DNA of 20,415 nt from the NCBI GenBank assembly GCA_905221605.1, contig CAJNDS010002730.1, positions 281,001-301,415 of the forward strand. Reading direction: 5' to 3'. The position numbers and the translations under genes are program-made. The notes below the pieces were generated by a model. That model was not told the origin of the DNA and did no database searches. It saw only the letters and a program-made list of their open reading frames with translations. This DNA is from Symbiodinium natans (lineage: Eukaryota; Sar; Dinophyceae; Suessiales; Symbiodiniaceae). Positions 15,165 through 20,415 of this stretch are shown here, piece by piece (positions within the stretch are counted from its first letter, which is position 1; every line of letters begins with the position of its first letter).

Positions 15165-15433
15165 GTTTGGACTTGTTGGGTCCTTCAGAGTCGGAGAGTT
15201 GCATAACTTGCTGGTTTTTAGTGGGGAGTGAGGGAATCAGGCACCCGATGCCTCCTGATATTTCAGGGATTGGGCTAATTGCCCCCATTCCCTACTAAGA
15301 AACCCTAAACCCTAAACCCTAAAACCCTAAGAACCAGGGGCATAAGGCTTTGCAGGGGAGTTCTCTCCTTGGGAGCTTCCTTGCTGTAGCAACTGCCAAG
15401 TTATACATACCCCGAACCAGGAGATGGGCTTAG
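15165..15433 (+). CDS. Two exon pieces interrupted by a family D element
   Basis: The left piece is FGLVGSFRVGEL (15165-15200). The right piece is HKALQGSSLLGSFLAVATAK onward to TAG at 15431-15433. GCATAA at 15201 is repeated at 15340, flanking the inserted element. Removing the element and one copy gives GEL-HKALQG in frame. A GT donor at 15213 with AG at 15336-15337 also keeps frame and adds HNLLG. The following open island from 15421 may really continue the protein. Confidence 0.5.
15201..15339. mobile_element. Inverted-repeat element family D, copy 1, with 6-nt target duplication
   Basis: The left end CTGGTTTTTAGTGGGGAGTG continues AGGGAAT. The right side has ATTCCCTACTAAGAA and, after three CCCTAAA-type units, CTAAGAACCAG. 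The telomeric units have apparently been inserted within or added to the right terminus. Flanking direct repeat GCATAA. Confidence 0.75.
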
Positions 15434-15572
15434 CAACATGCTGGGGGATGACGCATGTCTCGAAAACTATCTGGAAGGGGACTGTAGCTCGAGGCTCCGT
15501 CAGAAAATCTTAATTCGCTGGGAACTGAAGAGGCTCCAGGATGGAGTGGAGGACCGGAATCTCGGAATCTAA
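15421..15572 (+). CDS. Exon of an unrecognised gene
   Basis: The acceptor CCGAACCAG is followed by DGLSNMLGDDACLENYLEGD and RLRQKILIRWELKRLQDGVE to TAA at 15570-15572. The long charged amphipathic helix is typical of real protein. It overlaps the end of the previous frame by a few bases, so an intron or a different junction must lie between them. Confidence 0.5.
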
Positions 15573-16136
15573 TGCCCTGACCCGAAAATGGGTGATCTGT
15601 TTTGATCTTCGTGCTTCTCGTACTGTAGGAGTCGATGACTTGATGCGTCGGATGGCCTGACACATACAACATGCATCTTCGACACACCCACGTATGCCTG
15701 CCAATGATCCGAAGCTTCATTTTCCTCCAGAAAACTTTGTGGTGCTTTACTGTAACTGTACATCTTTAGCCTTTTTGGGTTTATTGGGTTTCTTAAGAAG
15801 GCAGCTAAAAATTAAATTCATAGCTACCCTCCTAAGTGCAGCCAGGAAAAGACGAGGCTTTTTTTCAAGCCTTATGAGTAGCTGGTTGAGTGCTGGGTAT
15901 CCAGAACTACCAGAAGCAACTGAAGTTTGAAATCTAGCATCTGTACATGCAGCACAAAGTTAAACATGTGAGACCAACGCGACAGCCACAATTTTCGGGC
16001 TTGTCATTTGATTCAGTGAGGTTGATACATGAAACATCGCAAAAAAGCCGTAACACAAACGTGATCAAACCTGTTAAACCGGCACGTTGTCTGCAAACGC
16101 GGGCTCTAAGTTCGTCTTCCTCCCAAGAAAAGTTAC
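15573..16136. other. Stretch without a recognised gene
   Basis: An AT-richer stretch. A 78-codon frame at 15694-15930 and a minus-strand frame at 15934-16245 are open, but the supporting composition and splice sites are weak. No telomeric tracts occur from 15331 to 17504. Confidence 0.4.
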
Positions 16137-16560
16137 ATGAAAACCTCACTTGCAACTTCGATGGCGTGCAACCGCACGCAATGCGATGTTCGAGGTGTCC
16201 TTGAGATTTCGCGCTTTGGGAGCCAGGCCAAGTCGCCTCTCGCAAGAGCCACGGGGCACTACAGCATGCGTAAGCAGTAATGTGGGTTTCGGAATACGTA
16301 CCAACCGTATTCCCCTAGGACCCCTTTATAATTATACTACAGTAACCTCCCCAAACCCTATTATTTCAAGCCCCTATATGATGAGCTGCTTCTCTCAAGG
16401 TCACCTGCACTCAACACAGCACGCAAGGGTTTCGCTGCTTGATGAAGACCTGTTAGCAAGAACAACGTTCCCGCCAATCCCAAAGCCCATACAGGAGGCC
16501 ATCCGGAAAGGATGCGAGATGGTCCAGGTGGCCAGTGAGCGCAAGGCTCGAAACACCTGA
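16137..16560 (+). CDS. Small gene of two exons split by a family C element
   Basis: The first exon begins at ATG 16137: MKTSLATSMACNRTQCDVRG, then VLEISRFGSQAKSPLARATG and HYSMRKQ, reaching TAA at 16278 inside the element boundary. The second exon (from about 16381) reads MSCFSQGHLHSTQHARVSLL then DEDLLARTTFPPIPKPIQEA and a basic tail to TGA at 16558-16560. Excising the element gives about 105 residues. The precise junction is ambiguous because TAAT/TATA-like bases flank both ends. Function unknown. Confidence 0.45.
16280..16381. mobile_element. Inverted-repeat element family C, copy 4
   Basis: It starts ATGTGGGTTTCGGAATACG, contains CCCCTAGGACCCCTTTATAA and ends TATTATTTCAAGCCCCTATAT. The termini are degenerate inverse complements. 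It lies between two protein-like open stretches. Confidence 0.65.
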
Positions 16561-16766
16561 ATGCCTGAATCGTAGAAGAAGTGATGAAGTGTCAACGTCA
16601 AACTTCGGGTTTCCTACTCAGGACATCAGGTTCCGGGCTTCGGGCTGAGGCTTTGGTCTGGGAGGAGGGTGTTCTGAAGACGTAGGGTTTGTGCATCTGT
16701 TTGTGGTAAAGTGCCTCCGGCGTGTCTTCGCCATGAAGTGGTCTAAGCTCTTCTGTTCTTCTGCTC

Positions 16767-17237
16767 ATGGCACCCGAACTATGTTCCGTGATTTTCTGTA
16801 GAGGCAAAAGGCCGGCATCAAACTGCTTCGCTCCATGGTTTTTGTTTCTCAACCCGAGGCGCCTTCAACCCCAACACCCAACGGAGCATCGCTCAGTGGA
16901 GCCGCCGCAATGCCACGCGTCGCATGTGCTGCAGAGTACTCAGAGTACTCAACGAAAACGAGGAGCCTTCCAAAAGTCTCGCGGATCCCCGGGGTCATCA
17001 CGCAGGGTGCTGTTTCACACTGCGTGTCTCGACCATCAGCGAGGACAGCAGAACCAGAACGCACTCCGCGCCTTCGAAGATGCACACCCGCTGTTGCGAA
17101 ATGTCGGAAGTTCTAGAGAGGAACTCCTCAGAGGAGCTACCGCATTGCTACCTTCCAGAAATCCAATCCCCAAAGCCAACTCTTGTGAAGGTTGCACCGA
17201 TTTTGACATAGCTGATGAGCGCGTCTGCCTTCAGTAG
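16767..17237 (+). CDS. Open region with a 156-codon frame, unrecognised
   Basis: The longest frame starts MAPELCSVIFCRGKRPASNC, contains NALRAFEDAHPLLRNVGSSR and ends DFDIADERVCLQ before TAG. The other two + frames are also open over much of it: one from 16835 beginning MVFVSQPEAPSTPTPNGA, one from 16924 ending LPEIQSPKPTLVKVAPILT. This suggests genuine coding sequence with undecided frame, or two exons in different frames. No domain recognised, no repeats. Confidence 0.4.
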   Translation: MAPELCSVIFCRGKRPASNCFAPWFLFLNPRRLQPQHPTEHRSVEPPQCHASHVLQSTQSTQRKRGAFQKSRGSPGSSRRVLFHTACLDHQRGQQNQNALRAFEDAHPLLRNVGSSREELLRGATALLPSRNPIPKANSCEGCTDFDIADERVCLQ

Positions 17238-17297
17238 AAGCAGCGTCTATGTTGAATTAAGGTTCACAACCAAAGCTAGATTCACTGAAATTGCCCT

Positions 17298-17384
17298 GGT
17301 TCTTAGTCGGGAATGAGGGAATTAGAGCCTGATATAGGGAGTATAAAGGGTACCTCATTCCCTCATTCCCTACTAAGAACCAGT
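17298..17384. mobile_element. Inverted-repeat element family D, copy 2
   Basis: The left terminus CTGGTTCTTAGTCGGGAATG continues AGGGAAT. The right terminus ATTCCCTCATTCCCTACTAA continues GAACCAG. The arms pair over about 27 nt with one or two mismatches around a short AT-rich centre. A compact hairpin-type miniature element of 87 nt. Confidence 0.85.
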
Positions 17385-17392
17385 CTGAGTTG

Positions 17393-17505
17393 AAAATAGG
17401 GGACCCCTAACGTAGACCCCCACATAGTAGGCTTCCTCTTTTTCAGGACCCCACTGTGGCACCCCCTAATGTCGTAACACTAATACGGTACCCCCTAATG
17501 TCGTA
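17393..17505. mobile_element. Inverted-repeat element family C, copy 5 (partial)
   Basis: AATAGGGGACCCCTAACGTA then GACCCCCACATAGTAGGCTTCC, AGGACCCCACTG and GGCACCCCCTAATGTCGTAA match the family order. The last motif is duplicated (CCCCCTAATGTCGTAA twice) before running into CCCTAAA repeats. Confidence 0.65.
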
Positions 17506-17673
17506 AACCCTAAGCCCTGAACCCTAAACCCTGAACCCTGAACCCTGAACCCTAAACCCTAAACCCTAAACCCTAAACCCTAAACCCTAAACCCTAAACC
17601 CTAAACCCTAAACCCTAAACCCTAAACCCTAAACCCTAAACCCTAAACCCTAAACCCTAACCCTAAACCCTAA
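17505..17673 (-). repeat. Longest telomere-type heptamer tract
   Basis: About 24 CCCTAAA units, degenerate on the left (CCCTGAA), nearly perfect after that, with one hexamer (CCCTAA) near the right end. Confidence 0.95.
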
Positions 17674-17716
17674 ATGCAGGCATGGGCTGAGTTGTAGGCT
17701 CCTTCCCTGCTGCGAG

Positions 17717-17782
17717 GTTCGAGAACTGGAGCGACGTTTGGACCATCTGAAGACGGAAGCCGAAAGCTTGAGGCCCTTGTGA
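17717..17782 (+). CDS. Short exon, coiled-coil type
   Basis: After CTGCGAG the frame VRELERRLDHLKTEAESLRP then L, TGA is a regular heptad-like helix. The codons upstream to about 17690 are also open. CCCTAAA tracts flank it on both sides. Possibly linked to the exon at 17851. Confidence 0.5.
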   Translation, partial: VRELERRLDHLKTEAESLRPL

Positions 17783-17796
17783 TTTAGGCCCAGGGC

Positions 17797-17846
17797 CCTA
17801 AACCCTAAACCCTAAACCCAAAACCCTAAACCCTAAACCCTAAATC
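17797..17846 (-). repeat. Telomere-type tract
   Basis: Seven CCCTAAA-type units between two exons. Confidence 0.95.
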
Positions 17847-17850
17847 CTAT

Positions 17851-18030
17851 GCTGCACCAGACCTGGACCCTAAGCCAGCCTTCTCCAGGCGCAAGGGAGA
17901 AGAGCTGCGAAGCCTGCACCTCAACTTGGAGGCGCGCTCGGCGCTCACTCTGGATGGCTGCCGAAACGTGTTTTACTCTTGGGGCTCGAGGGTGGTTCTG
18001 GCTGTTGAGTCCGAGATGTTGTTGTTGCGG
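17851..18030 (+). CDS. Exon of an unrecognised gene
   Basis: Sixty codons are open: AAPDLDPKPAFSRRKGEELR, then SLHLNLEARSALTLDGCRNV, then FYSWGSRVVLAVESEMLLLR. The mix of acidic, basic and hydrophobic residues is clearly protein-like, and the sequence turns to degenerate TTTAGGG repeat right after CGG. The donor is likely GC (GCTTCGGG at 18031, or GCGGGC at 18027). No family recognised. Confidence 0.6.
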
Positions 18031-18089
18031 GCTTCGGGTTTAGGATTCGGATTGAGGGTTTAGGGTTAGGGGTGTAGGGTTTAGGGTGC

Positions 18090-18188
18090 GTATCTCCACA
18101 AAACATTTGTGCTGACAACCAGCAGGCGCTTGCCGGCCACATGGCACTTCAGGGTGGAAACGTGCCACTGCTCCGCAGGCAGACCTGA
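18090..18188 (+). CDS. Exon of the same unrecognised gene
   Basis: The frame VSPQNICADNQQALAGHMAL then QGGNVPLLRRQT ends in TGA at 18186-18188. A different frame through the same bases continues past it (ADLKESKSQNKALG at about 18180-18220), so a splice near CGCAG 18174-18178 could connect to the next exon as ADLK-EAMRPKD. Only about 60 nt of telomere-like DNA separate it from the exon at 17851. Confidence 0.4.
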   Translation, partial: VSPQNICADNQQALAGHMALQGGNVPLLRRQT

Positions 18189-18295
18189 AGGAGAGCAAGA
18201 GCCAGAACAAGGCATTGGGCTTTTAGGGTTGAAGGTTTAGGGTTTAGGGTTTCGGGTTTCGGGTTTAGGGTTTAGGGTTCTTCGCAGCTGGACAG

Positions 18296-18562
18296 GAGGC
18301 TATGAGGCCGAAGGACTCTTCATTGTCACAGTTCGAGGTAGACCCGGCAGCCGTTCCGACGAACTGTCTCGAGCGTGTAGAAGAGCAGGCCCAAATGGAA
18401 GCCAACAAGAAGTTGGCACAAGAGGCCTGGTTGACATGGAGTTTCTCATTGTGCCGGTTCATGCTTAGCTTGGCAGCCCTTGACCCAAACGACCCCGCTC
18501 ACTCCCCTGACAGCACCTCTAAGAGTTGTAATTCTTCTCGCCCGACAGGAAAACGTGTCTAA
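18296..18562 (+). CDS. Terminal exon of an unrecognised gene
   Basis: The acceptor TGGACAG opens EAMRPKDSSLSQFEVDPAAV, then CLERVEEQAQMEANKKLAQE, then FMLSLAALDPNDPAHSPDST to TAA at 18560-18562. Third codon positions are mostly G or C, which favours this frame over a second open one (YEAEGLFIVTVRGR..). Two AATAAA-like motifs follow (18561 and 18594), which may mark the 3' end, although that signal is not reliable in dinoflagellates. Confidence 0.6.
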   Translation, partial: EAMRPKDSSLSQFEVDPAAVPTNCLERVEEQAQMEANKKLAQEAWLTWSFSLCRFMLSLAALDPNDPAHSPDSTSKSCNSSRPTGKRV

Positions 18563-18820
18563 TAAATATTGTTTTCATAAACCACAATTCAGACAATAAA
18601 TGTCAAAACCCCTGTTGGTTGTAGATCGGGAATAGTACAAGTCAGATAGTCCCACTCTACTGGCATACATCTGCCAACACCCCCATGAGGGCCCACCATC
18701 CCTGCAAACCCCAGAAACTTTTTGCTCGACAGCTTCGGCCCTACTTCGGCCTATGAAGTCCCAATCGGATACCTAAATCTAACGGGCTGTCGCCCAGCAG
18801 GACAACGGCAGCAAGCACAG
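18563..18820. other. Spacer after the terminal exon
   Basis: Ordinary-looking DNA. The + frame that continues into the CAA repeat encodes poly-Gln only because of the repeat. No gene supported. Confidence 0.4.
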
Positions 18821-18824
18821 CAGC

Positions 18825-18895
<71 letters not shown>

Positions 18896-18965
18896 CCACC
18901 ACAACAACCACCACAACAACCACCACAACCACAACCACAACCACAACGACGACAACAACGACGCA
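18821..18965. repeat. CAA trinucleotide microsatellite grading into CCACAA / CGACAA repeats
   Basis: About 25 perfect CAA units (18821-18895), then CCACCACAA-type units to about 18940 and ACGACGACAA-type units to 18965. Confidence 0.95.
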
Positions 18966-19071
18966 AACACCGTGGAGGTGTTCATGTTCAGAAACACCGT
19001 GGAGGTGCATGGCCACACTTTGGAAGTGTGCATGTACAGTTTTCACGTTCGCAAACACCGTGGAGGTGTTC
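18965..19071. repeat. Four hairpin-forming repeat units
   Basis: AAACACCGTGGAGGTGTTCA occurs at 18965 and 19053, and with a truncated right arm at 18992. A fourth unit at 19012 reads CCACACTTTGGAAGTGTGCA: both arms have changed but still pair around the same TGGA-type loop. Confidence 0.85.
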
Positions 19072-19143
19072 ATGTGCATGATCGTCAGCACCTTACTCAG
19101 CCACCAGTTGAACATTAGACGTGCGGGCGCGCGTGCGCGTGTG

Positions 19144-19217
19144 CGCGCATGTCGAGTGCCATGTTATGGAGTTATGCCAGCATCCTTCGAAATCCTGCCG
19201 CCCGAAACCCTTTCCGG
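19144..19217. repeat. 74-nt direct repeat, copy 1
   Basis: Starts CGCGCATGTCGAGTGCCATG and ends CCCGAAACCCTTTCCGG. It is identical to 19432-19505, 288 nt downstream. Confidence 0.95.
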
Positions 19218-19345
19218 GGATGGGGGTGGGGATGGGGGTGGGGGGGTGGGGATGGGGGTGGGGATGGGATGGGGGTTGGGGATTGTTGGGGGGGTGGGGA
19301 TGGGGGTGGGGGGGGGGTGGGGATGGGGCTGGGGAGGGGGTGGGG
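19217..19345 (+). repeat. G-rich minisatellite (GGGGATGGGGGT type)
   Basis: Around 15 G-runs of four to nine separated by AT, T, C or A. There is strong strand asymmetry, with the clear potential for G-quadruplexes. Confidence 0.95.
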
Positions 19346-19431
19346 AAACGAAGCCTCGATGATGCGCACCCCAACAACAAACAACGGCGCACACGCGCGC
19401 GGGAACTGGTGCGTTTTCCGTGCGCGCCGTT

Positions 19432-19505
19432 CGCGCATGTCGAGTGCCATGTTATGGAGTTATGCCAGCATCCTTCGAAATCCTGCCGCCCGAAACCCTT
19501 TCCGG
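19432..19505. repeat. 74-nt direct repeat, copy 2
   Basis: Identical to 19144-19217. A second shared segment, GAAACGAAGCCTCGATGATG then CGCACCC, lies at 19345 and 19549. The two copies thus form parallel modules, with the G-rich block present in the first and replaced by about 43 unrelated nt in the second. Confidence 0.95.
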
Positions 19506-19779
19506 AGCCACTGATGCTGCTGACGCTCGCCCGCCGGGTCCCCAAAGAGAAACGAAGCCTCGATGATGCGCACCCTGGCCCCCCGCCCGGCCGCGCATCA
19601 TGAGCATCAGCGGCTCCGGCCTCCAGGCATGCATGGCTTATAGGGGCATATGCCGGCCTCAAAACGTAAATGTCCGTAACAGCACGAAAACCACGGTATT
19701 TACAGCGATTTCTGTGTTTTCCAAGCTCTCAGCCGCATCCGAAACCCAAAACCCAACCCGCTGATGCTCATGATGCGCG
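19502..19779. repeat. Inverted copies of a CTGATGCT/GATGCGC motif
   Basis: CCGGAGCCACTGATGCT (19502) is inverse to AGCATCAGCGGCTCCGG (19604). GCGCATCATGAGCATCAGCGG (about 19591) is inverse to CCGCTGATGCTCATGATGCG (about 19758). Related GATGATGC motifs recur near 19356, 19561 and 19866. Confidence 0.7.
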
Positions 19780-20415
19780 CTCTTGTGGGGGTCCTTTGGG
19801 GTGGCCAATGCCACCCAAAAAACATCAACAACGCGTATTTGGCCAAAGTTGAAAAACCAGAGTCGATGATGCTCTCCGGGGTCGTTTTTGGGACCCCCCC
19901 ATGGGGCGCCCAAAAAATGCGTCCAGGAGCCCAAATTCGGTGGGAAATAGCGCGTTTTTCGCGATAAAAATTGTACCTGAAACATGATGCCCTTCGGGAG
20001 CCGCATTTGGAGCCGGATGTTGGGGAGCCAACCGGGTCAGCGGCTTAACCCCCCCCCAGAATAGCTAAAGCTAGGGCTGGCGCCTAACGGCGTCGGACCA
20101 CGGGCGTGCCCGGATTTAAGAGCCTCCGGCTCAAGCCGCCGACCCCGCTGGAGCATAGTTGAAAGGTTTAAACGCGCTCGTCAGCTCAAAGGATGCCAAA
20201 AGTTGATTTGCTTGAGCCTCTGTGAAACGTTGGGGGGGGGGGGGGAGGGGGTAGCACCAGGACCCAAACAGGAGCTGAAGCCAGCTTGAAGGAGGGCAGC
20301 CCCATCAATTCAATCCCAACAACCGCAAAGGACCCCTATGTCCTGTGCGAAACCGCCTATGGTCCGTGAGTTTATGCGGTGTGGGTGGCCTGGCCCTCCA
20401 TGGAAAAGCTGCCCG
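19640..20415. other. Right end, no gene supported
   Basis: A minus-strand frame of 115 codons (19659-20006) is open but Trp/Gly/Pro-rich and lies in palindrome-rich DNA. A run of 14 G, one A and five G is at 20232-20251. I see nothing else. Confidence 0.4.

Noticed and set aside
18722-19115. Poly-Gln frame (+) and poly-Val/Leu/Cys frames (-) over the CAA microsatellite
   Set aside because: Pure products of a trinucleotide repeat open in all frames; flanking residues are not protein-like.
19093-19662. Minus-strand 189-codon frame and plus-strand 160-codon frame
   Set aside because: Their centre is the G-rich minisatellite read as Pro or Gly repeats, and their ends are the 74-nt direct repeat.
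19659-20006. Minus-strand 115-codon frame
   Set aside because: Unusual Trp/Gly/Pro/His-rich composition in palindrome-rich DNA, with no splice or start context; not supported as a gene.
1-20415. True chromosome end or telomere
   Set aside because: Telomeric units occur in both orientations and between exons across 17 kb, with unique DNA on both sides, so these are interstitial tracts.
1-20415. Spliced-leader relics, tRNA or snRNA genes, CRISPR arrays
   Set aside because: Looked for a spliced-leader-like segment (GCCATTTTGGCTCAAG), cloverleaf-type sequences and regularly spaced identical repeats with unique spacers; none seen by eye. A covariance-model scan would be decisive.

Overview
The window looks like nuclear DNA of a dinoflagellate, or a close alveolate relative. 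Reasons: many small GC-rich exons, nearly all on the + strand; introns whose 5' splice sites are GT, GC or GA and whose 3' sites are AG followed by G; and the telomere-type heptamer TTTAGGG (or its complement CCCTAAA) scattered through introns and spacers in about 40 short tracts. I saw no bacterial features, rRNA, tRNA or CRISPR. The organism call is an inference, because no species-specific marker is present.

Layout. 1-3100: islands of + strand exons of one or more unrecognised genes, with a tract of 33 G. 3100-7400: telomeric-repeat-rich DNA, including a long array that switches repeat type (5106-5402), a fold-back element, and short exons of an unrecognised basic protein. 7440-8130: no gene seen. 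8541-12294: the one gene I can reconstruct, ten exons that stay in frame and give about 493 residues. It encodes a SAM domain, a full globin domain with its proximal histidine, a Ser/Gly-rich linker and a C-terminal GAF-like domain resembling the N-terminal domain of plant MYC-type bHLH proteins. 12295-13500: no gene; repeats and a possible inverted-repeat element. 13515-18562: further + strand exon islands of unrecognised genes. 18563-20415: simple repeats, hairpin repeats, a G-rich block between two copies of a 74-bp repeat, and no convincing gene.

The main discovery candidate is the intron set of the SAM-globin-GAF gene. All nine introns are bounded by a 3-5-nt direct repeat beginning with G. 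The upstream copy supplies the donor dinucleotide (GT twice, GC four times, GA three times). The inserted DNA begins with CT or a close variant and ends in AG, so its own inverted terminus supplies the acceptor. Seven introns fall into two families by terminal inverted repeat, CTTGGTAGCCC and CTTAGTAGCTG. Removing the element plus one repeat copy restores the reading frame at every site, and the globin and SAM spacing becomes that of the families. This is the signature of recently inserted introner-type transposons. Most of these introns also carry a telomeric-repeat tract; no exon does. Two further inverted-repeat families are dispersed elsewhere in the window.
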